Shown piece by piece: positions 34,749 to 42,994 of a stretch of 64,000 nt of DNA (position 1 is its first letter; every line of letters begins with the position of its first letter). Source of the DNA: DAITQM01 sp039794245 (GTDB lineage Bacteria > Pseudomonadota > Gammaproteobacteria > Xanthomonadales > Wenzhouxiangellaceae); the NCBI GenBank assembly GCA_039794245.1, contig JBDIVS010000006.1:70357-134356 (forward strand). The letters are read 5' to 3'. Under the pieces are notes generated by a model. It saw nothing but the letters and a program-made list of their open reading frames with translations, made no database searches and was not told where the DNA came from. The position numbers and the translations under genes were made by a program.

Positions 34749-35228
34749 ATGCGCACCTCACACACGATCGAATTCACCTCCGGCCTGTTCCTTTTGCTCG
34801 GCATCGCCGCGCTGATGGTGCTCGCCCTGCAATCCACCGACATGGGCGGCGTGCTGCGCGAGGGCAGCTACCGGATCAGCGCCCGCTTCAGCAACATCGG
34901 TGACCTCAAAGTCCGCGCTCCGGTATCGATGGCCGGAGTCACCATCGGCAGTGTCGAGTCGGTCACCCTCGACCCGGCGACCTTCGAGGCGATCGTCACG
35001 ATGCGCGTCAGCACGCGTTTTTCCGAGATTCCGGAGGACACCTCGGCCAGCATCTTCACCAAAGGCGTGCTCGGCGATCAATACATCAGTCTCGAAGCCG
35101 GCGGCTCACCGGTAACGCTCGGCGACGGCGACGAGCTGTTTGTCACCCAATCGGCAGTGGTGCTCGAACAACTGATCAGCAAATATCTGTTCAACAGCGA
35201 CGACAAGAAAGAGGATGGAGATAAATGA
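34749..35228 (+). CDS. mlaD: MCE-domain substrate-binding protein MlaD
   Basis: 159 residues: one N-terminal helix (SGLFLLLGIAALMVLALQS) and the MCE domain (YRISARFSNIGDLKVRAPV, then SMAGVTIGSVESVTLD). It forms a hexameric ring attached to MlaE. ATG 34749 is chosen; an upstream TTG at 34734 is in frame and overlaps the mlaE stop. Its stop overlaps mlaC (ATGA). Confidence 0.95.
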   Translation: MRTSHTIEFTSGLFLLLGIAALMVLALQSTDMGGVLREGSYRISARFSNIGDLKVRAPVSMAGVTIGSVESVTLDPATFEAIVTMRVSTRFSEIPEDTSASIFTKGVLGDQYISLEAGGSPVTLGDGDELFVTQSAVVLEQLISKYLFNSDDKKEDGDK

Positions 35229-35896
35229 CTATGGCGACTTCTCTCAATAGAACCGGCATGACCTCATTATTCGCCGCCGCCCTGGCGGTGCTCGGCCCGG
35301 CGGCCGGTGTGGCGCGCGCCGCCGATCTGGCGCAAACGCCGGATGCGATCATCGAGCAGATCAGCGACGAGCTTTTGACCGACCTCGACCAGAACCGCGA
35401 GTTCTATCGCAAGAATCAGGCGGCGCTCGAAGAATCCGTGCGCCAGCATTTCCTGCCGGCGATCGACATGCCATTCGCCTCGCGCCTGATCCTCGGTCGC
35501 GAAACGCGCAACCTCAAACCCGAACAGGTCGATGAGTTCGCCACCGCGCTCAGCGACCTTCTGATCCGCCGCTACGCCGAGGCCCTGCTCGATTTCAAAT
35601 CACGCGACCAGATGAAAACCCTACCGCTGGTCGCGGGGCAGAGCGAAAAGATGACCCGCGTGCGCACCCGCGTGCGCCTGAACAGCGGGGTCGAAACGCC
35701 GGTCGATTACATCTTCCGCAAAACCCCGGATGGCTGGATGGTCTTCGATGTCGTCATCGAGGGCATTTCCTATGTCACCACCTACCGCAACCAGTTCGGT
35801 GAGGAGATCCGCCGCGACGGTTTCGACGCCGTGCTCGACCGGGTGCGCAAGGGCGAGGTCGAGACCGATTTCAGCAACCATGACAAAGACGCCTGA
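35225..35896 (+). CDS. mlaC: Periplasmic phospholipid carrier MlaC
   Basis: 223 residues with a signal peptide (LFAAALAVLGPAAGVARA). The Tol-tolerance/MlaC fold includes TLPLVAGQSEKMTRVRTRV, then DGWMVFDVVIEGISYVTTYR. It shuttles phospholipids between MlaA and MlaD. Fourth gene of the run, overlapping mlaD by four bases. Confidence 0.94.
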   Translation: MTMATSLNRTGMTSLFAAALAVLGPAAGVARAADLAQTPDAIIEQISDELLTDLDQNREFYRKNQAALEESVRQHFLPAIDMPFASRLILGRETRNLKPEQVDEFATALSDLLIRRYAEALLDFKSRDQMKTLPLVAGQSEKMTRVRTRVRLNSGVETPVDYIFRKTPDGWMVFDVVIEGISYVTTYRNQFGEEIRRDGFDAVLDRVRKGEVETDFSNHDKDA

Positions 35897-35912
35897 AACC
35901 GGGGAGGCGGTG

Positions 35913-36188
35913 ATGAAGCTCACCGGCGATCTGAAATTCGATAACGTGGCGAAGCTGTGGCGGACACTGCGCCGCCGGCGGCAACCGTGGCCGGCGGCGG
36001 TCGATCTTGGCGCTGTCGGCGAAGCCGATTCGAGCGCTCTGGCACTGCTCGTCGAATTTCACGTCCGGGCGGCGCGCCGCGGCCGAACCTTGCAGATCAC
36101 CGGCACGCCGCCGGCGCTGAACACGCTGGCCCGCCTGACCGGGATCGATCAATTGCTCGATTTACAACCGCGCGAAAAACGCAACTGA
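35913..36188 (+). CDS. mlaB: STAS-domain protein MlaB
   Basis: 91 residues: a STAS fold with VDLGAVGEADSSALALLVEF, where the conserved Ser/Thr region contacts MlaF. The start ATG 35913 has an excellent GGGGAGG site 5 bases upstream; ATG 35880 in the same frame would overlap mlaC. MlaB stabilises the MlaFE complex. Confidence 0.92.
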   Translation: MKLTGDLKFDNVAKLWRTLRRRRQPWPAAVDLGAVGEADSSALALLVEFHVRAARRGRTLQITGTPPALNTLARLTGIDQLLDLQPREKRN

Positions 36189-36216
36189 CTGGCCGCGGCC
36201 AGGCTGGGGAGGAAAT

Positions 36217-36978
36217 ATGATCAAGCTTCTGAAACCGACACTGCTCGCCCTGTTGCTCACCGCCTGCGCCACCGACCCGTCGCTGCGTACGCCCGACCCG
36301 ACCGATCCGTGGGAGGGTTTCAACCGCAACGTCTATGCGATGAACCGCACGCTCGACGTGTATCTGCTCAAGCCGGTGGCCCAGGGCTACAAGGCAGCGA
36401 TGCCCAAACCGCTGCGCCAGGGCATCAGCAACGGCATGCGCAACCTGCGCGCCCCGGTGACGCTGGTCAACCAGTGGCTGCAGGGCAAATTTGCCGAATC
36501 GGCGACGACGCTCGGCCGTTTTCTGCTCAACAGCATTTTCGGCATCGGCGGCCTGTTCGACGTCGCCAGCCGCGAGGGCATCCCCGAGTACGACGAGGAT
36601 TTCGGCCAGACCTTCGCCGCCTGGGGCTGGAACAACAGCAACTACCTCGTCATCCCGTTCCTCGGCCCCTCGACGCTGCGCGACGGTGTCGGCCTGGCGC
36701 CCGAGATCTGGACCAACGGCGTCAGCATCATCACCCGTTACGCTGACGTCACCTGGTTCTATGGTGTCGATATCATCAATTTGCGCTATGAACTTCTGCC
36801 GCAGGAAGACGCGCTGAAAGATGCCTCCGACGAATACCTGCTGGTCCGCGACGCCTACCTGCAACGCCGCGAGTATCTGATCACCGACGGCGAAAGCGAA
36901 CTGCCCGATTACGACGAATACCTGCTCGACGAGGAAGAATTCGAGGAAGACGAGACAAGCGATTCCGGGGATAAATAA
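36217..36978 (+). CDS. mlaA: Outer-membrane lipoprotein MlaA (VacJ)
   Basis: 253 residues. Lipobox LLALLLTAC, then the VacJ core DPWEGFNRNVYAMNRTLDVY, NLRAPVTLVNQWLQGKF, FGQTFAAWGWNN and YLVIPFLGPSTLRDGVG. The C terminus is strongly acidic (DEEEFEEDETSDSGD). MlaA removes misplaced phospholipid from the outer leaflet with a porin. Here it closes the mlaFEDCB run (28 bases after mlaB, GGGGAGGAAAT ribosome site), whereas in E. coli it is elsewhere. Confidence 0.95.
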   Translation: MIKLLKPTLLALLLTACATDPSLRTPDPTDPWEGFNRNVYAMNRTLDVYLLKPVAQGYKAAMPKPLRQGISNGMRNLRAPVTLVNQWLQGKFAESATTLGRFLLNSIFGIGGLFDVASREGIPEYDEDFGQTFAAWGWNNSNYLVIPFLGPSTLRDGVGLAPEIWTNGVSIITRYADVTWFYGVDIINLRYELLPQEDALKDASDEYLLVRDAYLQRREYLITDGESELPDYDEYLLDEEEFEEDETSDSGDK

Positions 36979-37068
36979 TCGGGGTTGAATCGGGCGCCAT
37001 CGACAATATCAGATTTCTCCGAGTCCGATCACATTCCCATTAAGGAATGGGTGCGCAGCCACTTTTGC

Positions 37069-37434
37069 CTAAAACTTCAGATCGGCAGTAACTACCGGAT
37101 ATTGGCTATTGATCGCAAGTGCCAGATAGGCGCAGTCGTACACCGGATGATCGAGTTCGCGCGCCAGGCGTGCCGCCGAGGGCAGAAGTGATTGCATCGG
37201 AGTACGAACCAAAAGCGGCGCTTCGGCCAGCAATCCGCTTGCCTCGACAAAGGCCGATTCGTCGAGATCGCCCCGCCGGGTCATCACCCAGAGTACGTTT
37301 CCGGTCTCCACATAAATCAATCCGGGGGCCAACAGCTGACTTGTCCCGGTCAGCAGCCCGGCAGCCTGCTCAGAATCCGGTTCGCTAACCAGCTACTTAA
37401 CCGCAACGCTGGCGTCAACGACGAAGCCGCTCAT
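37069..37434 (-). pseudogene. PIN-domain toxin (VapC/FitB type), interrupted by in-frame TAG
   Basis: ATG 37434 overlaps the antitoxin stop (ATGA). The first residues, MSGFVVDASVAVK, carry the first catalytic Asp of PIN nucleases. Codon 14 is TAG (37395-37393) exactly where the family usually has Trp (VAVKWLV), and the frame then runs open (LVSEPDSEQAAGLL) to TAG 37069. The later acidic residues are present (IYVETGN; HPVYDCAYLALA). One G-to-A change would explain the stop. Without readthrough no toxin is made, because the first Asp is lost from any restart product. Confidence 0.8.
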
Positions 37435-37673
37435 TGCGCAGAGTCTCGATCACGCTCGGCGCGGATCAGGGCCGTGCTGTCGCCGCGTGATTTAAGACGG
37501 GAGCGCAATGCGACCGCCCGTTCCGCAAACGATCTCTGTCCCCGCCCATCACCCAAAAGCGACTGGCGCAGAATTTCCCGGTGCTCGCCTTCTGCCGAGC
37601 GATTGTGCTTTGCCGCACGCTCCTTGAGCAGGCGAACTAATTCTTCACCGAGATTGCGAACGGTGAGTTGCAT
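37431..37673 (-). CDS. FitA/VapB-like ribbon-helix-helix antitoxin
   Basis: 80 residues. N-terminal RHH domain (LTVRNLGEELVRLLKERAAK, then HNRSAEGEHREILRQSLL) as in FitA/plasmid-stability proteins, and a disordered C-terminal tail that would wrap the toxin. The stop overlaps the toxin ATG. It likely represses its own promoter; a 10-base palindrome GAATGCATTC lies 33 bases upstream. Confidence 0.85.
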   Translation of the reverse strand: MQLTVRNLGEELVRLLKERAAKHNRSAEGEHREILRQSLLGDGRGQRSFAERAVALRSRLKSRGDSTALIRAERDRDSAQ

Positions 37674-37705
37674 ACTGACGGTGATTTCATTGACAGCGCT
37701 TTAAT

Positions 37706-37715
37706 GAATGCATTC
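37706..37715. promoter_or_regulatory. Palindrome GAATGCATTC, candidate toxin-antitoxin operator
   Basis: A perfect 10-base palindrome upstream of the antitoxin start (37673). Such sites are typical targets of RHH antitoxins. The remainder of 37674-37866 shows no gene. Confidence 0.4.
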
Positions 37716-37866
37716 TGCACGACAAAGCCCGCTTGTCAAACCCGACTCCAAACCCTCCTGCAGCGGCTATGAAGATTGCCGGTCGAACGCAACCGGTTTT
37801 CGCGGCAGCACAGGCAGATGCACTTGAACGACCAATTTTCCGCACTGGTCCTGAATCCACCGGCGA

Positions 37867-39726
37867 TCAATCGGCGGCGCGATAGACCGGATAGACCTGG
37901 TAACGCTCATCAAAATACGGGGTTTGCTCGTAAAACCAGTGCAGCCGGGCGCTGGGATCGGCGGCGAATGAGGGATCGGCCAGCAGTTTCTGCAAAAAGC
38001 GCTGCCGGAGGTCATCATCGGCGGCAAGCATCCGGGCGGCTTCCGGCTCCATCGCGTAGCGTTCGAAATACTCGGTCGGCTGGAGAATTTCGGCCAGATA
38101 ACCCCACTGGAAAAAACTGTCGGGCGATCCCGGTTCGAGCAGCAATACCGCCAGCGTGCCGAGCGACTGGCGGGTATCGACGCGGAAGCTGCCGGCCGGC
38201 ATCTCGACCGTCGCTTTTTCGAGTTGCAGCGGACCGGCGGTGAAGCGCGCCCGGCCTTCGAACGGCGTATTGGCGGTATCGAGTGCCGCCTCGGGCAGGC
38301 GGTAGCGTTCGACCTCGAGCGAGCGTGGCTGATCGAGCACATCGACCAAGATGCCCTGCTGCCGCAGCTTATCGGCGAGCGGATACCAGGCGGGCGGCAG
38401 GTAGTAATAATTCGGGACGCTGACCGCCGCCGCCTGGCGATCCATCACGATCAACGGAATCCGCTCGCTGACCGGCTCGCCGCTCCAGCGCACTTCCGGC
38501 CGGCCGCTGACCGGCGACAATTCAACGGTTGAGCGGATGCCGAGAAAGTCGATCTCGCCGGCCGCCTCGCCGGCCTCGAAAGCCAGCGGCACGGCATCGC
38601 GTTCAGCGTAACGGTCGGCGGTCACCGCCTGGCGCAGCGACTGGCGCTCGTCGCCGGCGAGGCGCAGCACTTCGACGAGCAGCACGTAGGTGCCGAGGAC
38701 ACGCCGGCGATACGGTTTCAACGAATGGTTCTCGACCAGGATCGACGGCAGGTGGCGGGCGTCGCCCCAGCCGTTGGAAAATCGCGGCCCGGCCGTCCAG
38801 CTCAGCATGCCGTCTTTCATATCGCGGCCGTTGGCGGCGAAGATCAGCGGCCCGGGGACATGCCCGGCAGTACGCAACGCCGCGTTCACCGCCGGCCGGA
38901 GATGTTCGTCGAGCCAGTCGGCGATGCGCGGCGACCAGCCGTGCGGGCCGTTCCAGCCGTAGGTGATGTCGTATTGATAGTCGGCGCCGTCGGTGACGTG
39001 CAGGTCGAGATACAGATCAGGCTGCCAGAGATTGACGGTGCGGACCAGGGCTGCGACCTCTTCGGTTTCGAGCTTGGCGAAATCGCGGTTGAGATTGAGG
39101 TTGCGGCCGTTTGTCCGCCAGCCCATTTCCTCCGGCCCGCGCTGGTTGATCCGGCCGTAAGGTCCGAAGCGTTCGTGGCCATCGACATTGAGGATCGGGA
39201 TGAAAAGCCAGGTCGCCTTGTCGAGCAGGGCGGCGTGCCGGCGGCCGGCGGTCAGGTCGCGCAGCAGCATCAGCCCGGCGTCCTTGCCGTCGATCTCGCC
39301 GGCGTGGATGCCGCCGTGCGCCAGGATGACGGCGCGGCCGCTGGCGGCGATCTTTTCCGGATCGGTGAGCCCGTCGCGATCGGCGATCGCCATCCAGATC
39401 TCACGCCCCTCGGCGCTTTTGCCGATCGAAACCAGGTTCAATTCGGGAAAGGCCGCGGCCAGCCGTTCGAGCCAGGCCATCGTCTCGGCGTAACGCGGCG
39501 TCGCGGTCAAACCACTCGCTTCCGACGGCGTGATCCACGGATCGTCGGGCGCAGCGATCAGTGCCTCGCTGGCGCCGTTCCACGGTTGTACGGGTGGCAA
39601 GACGGGGCCGGCCGCGGCGGCCGGCACAGGGCCGCTCAACGCGACGGCGAACACCATCAACGGCATGACACAGCGGCCGGTGGAACGACTGGGGCGTTGG
39701 ATAAAGCCGTGGATAAAACCGGACAT
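37867..39726 (-). CDS. Exported M14 family zinc carboxypeptidase
   Basis: 619 residues from ATG 39726 with a signal peptide (CVMPLMVFAVALSGPVPAAA). M14 zinc ligands: HGGIHAGEIDGKD (His and Glu) and LDLHVTDG (His). Arg/Asn substrate residues lie in NGRNLNLNRDF, and a possible catalytic Glu in SILVENHSLKPY. A ~200-residue C-terminal beta domain follows. It is one of several secreted peptidases in this window. It is divergent from mtgA. Confidence 0.9.
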   Translation of the reverse strand: MSGFIHGFIQRPSRSTGRCVMPLMVFAVALSGPVPAAAAGPVLPPVQPWNGASEALIAAPDDPWITPSEASGLTATPRYAETMAWLERLAAAFPELNLVSIGKSAEGREIWMAIADRDGLTDPEKIAASGRAVILAHGGIHAGEIDGKDAGLMLLRDLTAGRRHAALLDKATWLFIPILNVDGHERFGPYGRINQRGPEEMGWRTNGRNLNLNRDFAKLETEEVAALVRTVNLWQPDLYLDLHVTDGADYQYDITYGWNGPHGWSPRIADWLDEHLRPAVNAALRTAGHVPGPLIFAANGRDMKDGMLSWTAGPRFSNGWGDARHLPSILVENHSLKPYRRRVLGTYVLLVEVLRLAGDERQSLRQAVTADRYAERDAVPLAFEAGEAAGEIDFLGIRSTVELSPVSGRPEVRWSGEPVSERIPLIVMDRQAAAVSVPNYYYLPPAWYPLADKLRQQGILVDVLDQPRSLEVERYRLPEAALDTANTPFEGRARFTAGPLQLEKATVEMPAGSFRVDTRQSLGTLAVLLLEPGSPDSFFQWGYLAEILQPTEYFERYAMEPEAARMLAADDDLRQRFLQKLLADPSFAADPSARLHWFYEQTPYFDERYQVYPVYRAAD

Positions 39727-39776
39727 CTTAGATTCCTGGTCGGCAGCGCAAATGTGACAGGCTATCATGTTTGCCG

Positions 39777-40508
39777 ATGCTTCAAAACCGTTCCCGCCGG
39801 CGGCGAAAACCGCAACCTCCAAACCGCCCGAGGCGGCCGGCCGCTCGCCGCTTGTGGCGCCGTGTGCTGTGGCTTCTGGTGCTGCCCTGGCTTGCCGCGG
39901 CACTCGCCATCTTCGCGTTGCGCTGGCTGCCGCCGCCGGCCACCTCCTTCATGCTGCAATCGCCGGTCAAACCGGTGAACTTTCGCTGGGTCGATTGGCC
40001 GGACATCGCCCCGGCACTCAAACTGGCCGTCGTCGCCGCCGAAGACCAGCGTTTCGTCCGCCACCACGGCTTCGATTTCGAGGCCATTTCCGACGCTATG
40101 GACGACCACCGCCGCCGGCGCGGCGCCTCGACGATCAGCCAGCAGGTTGCGAAGAATCTGTTTCTGTGGCCGGGCGGCGGTTATTTCCGCAAGGGCCTCG
40201 AAGCTTGGCTGACCGTGCTCATCGAAACCGCACTGCCCAAGCGGCGGATCCTCGAACTTTATCTGAATATCGCCGAATTCGGGCCCGGCATCTACGGCGC
40301 CGAGGCCGCGGCGCAGCGGTATTTCGGCAGCCGCGCTCGGTACCTCACCCCCCACCAGGCAGCGCTGCTGGCCGCCGTCCTGCCGAGTCCCGGGCGTTAC
40401 GACCCGGCCGACCCTAGCCCTTACCACCGCCGCCGGGCGGACTGGATCGAAGCCCAGATGCGCCGGCTCGGCCCCAGCTGGCTGGCGCCACTGGCTGAGG
40501 TACGATGA
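39777..40508 (+). CDS. mtgA: Monofunctional peptidoglycan glycosyltransferase MtgA
   Basis: 243 residues. One membrane helix (VLWLLVLPWLAAALAIFAL) and the GT51 domain: VVAAEDQRFVRHHGFD (catalytic Glu), GASTISQQVAKNLFLW, KRRILELYLNIAEFGPGIYG and YFGSRARYLTPHQAALLAAV. It polymerises glycan strands from lipid II. The likely start is ATG 39777; a TATCAT hexamer (39763-39768) ends 8 bases earlier, suggesting a leaderless message. A TTG at 39771 is also in frame. Confidence 0.93.
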   Translation: MLQNRSRRRRKPQPPNRPRRPAARRLWRRVLWLLVLPWLAAALAIFALRWLPPPATSFMLQSPVKPVNFRWVDWPDIAPALKLAVVAAEDQRFVRHHGFDFEAISDAMDDHRRRRGASTISQQVAKNLFLWPGGGYFRKGLEAWLTVLIETALPKRRILELYLNIAEFGPGIYGAEAAAQRYFGSRARYLTPHQAALLAAVLPSPGRYDPADPSPYHRRRADWIEAQMRRLGPSWLAPLAEVR

Positions 40509-40655
40509 AATGAACTCATACGCCGGTGAAACACGCCCCTCACACGCGCTACCTTGTCATTCCGGACGCGCTCGTCCCCTATCGTCATTCCGGACGTGCC
40601 CGCGGCGGTTTGGTTATGATCGCCGTTTTTCGGCCGTACTGGACGGGGTGATATT
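40509..40655. repeat. Intergenic region with two TCATTCCGGACG repeats
   Basis: TCATTCCGGACGCGC at 40557-40571 and TCATTCCGGACGTGC at 40585-40599 are direct repeats; a third copy lies at 55723-55737. TTATGAT at 40613-40619 may be the pckG -10. Confidence 0.5.
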
Positions 40656-42416
40656 TTGAACGATCTCGGCTCGACCCGGAACCCGGCGCTCGCCCGCTGG
40701 GTGGACGAAGTGGCGGCGCACACGCAGCCCGAGCGCGTCCACTGGTGCGACGGATCGCCTGAAGAATATGCTGTCCTGTGCGCTGAAATGACGGCCGCCG
40801 GGACGCTGCTGGCGCTGAACCCGGACACCCACCCGCGCTGTTACTTGCACCGCTCCCATCCCGACGATGTCGCCAGGGTCGAGCATCTGACGTTCGTCTG
40901 CACCCGCCATGAAGAGGCGGCCGGGCCCAATAACCACTGGCGCGACCCGGCCGAGATGCGGGCCATGATGACGGCGCTGTTCGCCGGCTGCATGCGCCAC
41001 CGAACGCTGTACGTCATCCCGTACTGCATGGGCCCGGAGGGTTCGCCGTATGCCCGCTACGGCGTCGAATTGACCGACAGCCCCTATGTCGTGGCGAACA
41101 TGTACCTGATGACCCGGATGGGTGCGGCGGCGCGGCGGCAGATCGAAGCTGGCGCGCAGTACGTCCGCGGCATCCATTCGACCGGCACGCTCGATCCCGC
41201 GCGGCGGTATATCGTCCATTTCCCCGAAAGCCGCGAGATCATGAGCTTCGGTTCAGGTTACGGCGGCAACGCCTTGCTCGGCAAAAAATGCCACGCGCTC
41301 AGGATCGCGAGCTGGCAGGCGCACGAAGAGGGCTGGCTCGCCGAGCACATGCTGCTGATGGGCGTCGAGTCACCGGACGGCGAGGTGCACTATATCGCCG
41401 GCGCCTTCCCGTCGGCCTGCGGCAAGACCAACCTGGCGATGCTGGTGCCGCCGGCCGCCTACCGCGGCTGGAAAATCCACACCCTCGGCGATGATATCGT
41501 CTGGCTGCACCCCGGCGACGACGGGCGCCTGTGGGCGATCAATCCCGAGGCCGGGTTTTTCGGTGTCGCGCCCGGTACCGGCAAGCGCACCAATCCCAAC
41601 GCCGTGGCCATGCTGCACCACGACACGATTTTCACCAATAGCGCATTGACCGCCGACGGCCGGCCGTGGTGGGAGGGGCTCGACGAAGGCGAGCCGGCGG
41701 TCGACTGGCAGGGCCGGCCGTACACGCCCGGCAGCGGACCGGCGGCGCATCCCAATTCCCGCTTCACGGTCTCGATCAGGCAATGCCCGAGCTATTCGCC
41801 GCGCGCCGAAGATCCAGCCGGCGTCCCGCTCAGCGCCATCTTGTTCGGCGGCCGGCGCGCGGCGCTCGCACCGCTCGTGCTCGAAGCCGAGGATTTCACC
41901 CACGGCGTGCTGCTCGGTGCGGCGATGGCCTCGGAAACCACCGCCGCCGCGACCGGCGAGGTCGGCATCGTGCGCCGCGACCCGATGGCGATGCAGCCGT
42001 TCTGCGGCTACCACTTCGGCGATTACTGGGCGCACTGGCTCGATATCGGCCGGCGCCTCAGCCGCCCGCCGGGAATCTATCAGGTGAACTGGTTTCGCAA
42101 GGACGACGCCGGGCGGTTTTTGTGGCCCGGCTTCGGCGACAACCTCAGGGTTCTGGAGTGGATCGTCGGCCGCTGCCGGAAAACCGCCGAGGCGCGGACC
42201 ACGCCAGCCGGCCGGGTGCCGGCACCGGGCGCGCTCAACGTGCATGGCCTCGATCTGCCCGCCGGCACGCTCGAGCGCTTGCTCCACATCGAGCCTGCGG
42301 CCTGGCGGCGGGAATGCTCGGCGATCAGTCTCCATCTGGCGCACTACGGCCTAAGGGTACCCGAGGACTTGCACGACAAGCTGGAAGCCATCCGCCGGGC
42401 GCTACCTCCCGACTGA
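40656..42416 (+). CDS. pckG: Phosphoenolpyruvate carboxykinase (GTP)
   Basis: 586 residues, full length. It converts oxaloacetate plus GTP to PEP (gluconeogenesis). Diagnostic stretches: the N-terminal VHWCDGSPEEYAVL; YVIPYCMGPEGSP; the P-loop FPSACGKTNLAML with the active-site Cys of the GTP enzyme; GDDIVWLHPGDDG; and NPEAGFFGVAPGTG. The start is TTG 40656, preceded by GGGGTGA; no closer ATG fits homologues, so a TTG start is supported. It ends four bases before the -10 of the fur-family gene. Confidence 0.95.
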   Translation: MNDLGSTRNPALARWVDEVAAHTQPERVHWCDGSPEEYAVLCAEMTAAGTLLALNPDTHPRCYLHRSHPDDVARVEHLTFVCTRHEEAAGPNNHWRDPAEMRAMMTALFAGCMRHRTLYVIPYCMGPEGSPYARYGVELTDSPYVVANMYLMTRMGAAARRQIEAGAQYVRGIHSTGTLDPARRYIVHFPESREIMSFGSGYGGNALLGKKCHALRIASWQAHEEGWLAEHMLLMGVESPDGEVHYIAGAFPSACGKTNLAMLVPPAAYRGWKIHTLGDDIVWLHPGDDGRLWAINPEAGFFGVAPGTGKRTNPNAVAMLHHDTIFTNSALTADGRPWWEGLDEGEPAVDWQGRPYTPGSGPAAHPNSRFTVSIRQCPSYSPRAEDPAGVPLSAILFGGRRAALAPLVLEAEDFTHGVLLGAAMASETTAAATGEVGIVRRDPMAMQPFCGYHFGDYWAHWLDIGRRLSRPPGIYQVNWFRKDDAGRFLWPGFGDNLRVLEWIVGRCRKTAEARTTPAGRVPAPGALNVHGLDLPAGTLERLLHIEPAAWRRECSAISLHLAHYGLRVPEDLHDKLEAIRRALPPD

Positions 42417-42420
42417 ACGT

Positions 42421-42426
42421 TAGAAT
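42421..42426 (+). promoter_or_regulatory. -10 hexamer of zur-like gene (probable leaderless start)
   Basis: TAGAAT ends 8 bases before ATG 42435 and no ribosome site precedes the ATG. Confidence 0.4.
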
Positions 42427-42434
42427 GCCGCTTG

Positions 42435-42923
42435 ATGGACGATGACCTGATCACCACCGTCGAGCGGCGCTGCGCCGAACAGGGGCTGCGCCTGACCCCG
42501 CTCAGGCGCGACGTGCTGCAACTCATCGCCGCGGCCGAGGGGCCGGTCAAAGCCTATGAGCTGCTCGACCGTCTGGGCCGGCGCCGGGCCTCGTCCTCGG
42601 CCCCGCCAACAGTGTACCGGGCGCTCGATTTCCTGCTCGCCCACCATTTCATCCACCGCCTCGAGACCCTGAACGCCTACGTCTGCTGCGTCCAACCCGA
42701 CGACCGGCACGCCATCGGCCACAGCGGGCAGTTTCTGATCTGCGAACGCTGTGCCCAGGTCACCGAGGTGCCGGCCGGCGAAATTGCCGGCAGCGTCCGC
42801 GAGGCTGCCGAACGCGAGCATTTCACGCCGCGCAAACAAGTCATCGAGGTTTACGGCGAGTGCCGCAAATGCCACCCGCCCAGAACCCGGCGCCCGGCCC
42901 GGCGGAGCACAACCCGAACCTGA
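42435..42923 (+). CDS. zur: Fur-family regulator, Zur-like
   Basis: 162 residues. Winged HTH (LRLTPLRRDVLQLIAAAEGP, then SAPPTVYRALDFLLAHHFIH) and a dimer domain with two CxxC pairs (LICERCAQV and YGECRKCHPP) forming the structural zinc site. The regulatory-site area, CCVQPDDRHAIGHSGQF, resembles Zur (zinc uptake repressor) rather than Fur. No zinc-transport gene is adjacent, so the assignment rests on sequence only. Confidence 0.8.
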   Translation: MDDDLITTVERRCAEQGLRLTPLRRDVLQLIAAAEGPVKAYELLDRLGRRRASSSAPPTVYRALDFLLAHHFIHRLETLNAYVCCVQPDDRHAIGHSGQFLICERCAQVTEVPAGEIAGSVREAAEREHFTPRKQVIEVYGECRKCHPPRTRRPARRSTTRT

Positions 42924-42994
42924 CCGGCCACAACGATGCAAGATCCGGAACAATACGGCGCAAGGAACCTGCGCACTGCGCGGTCTTCAAATCG

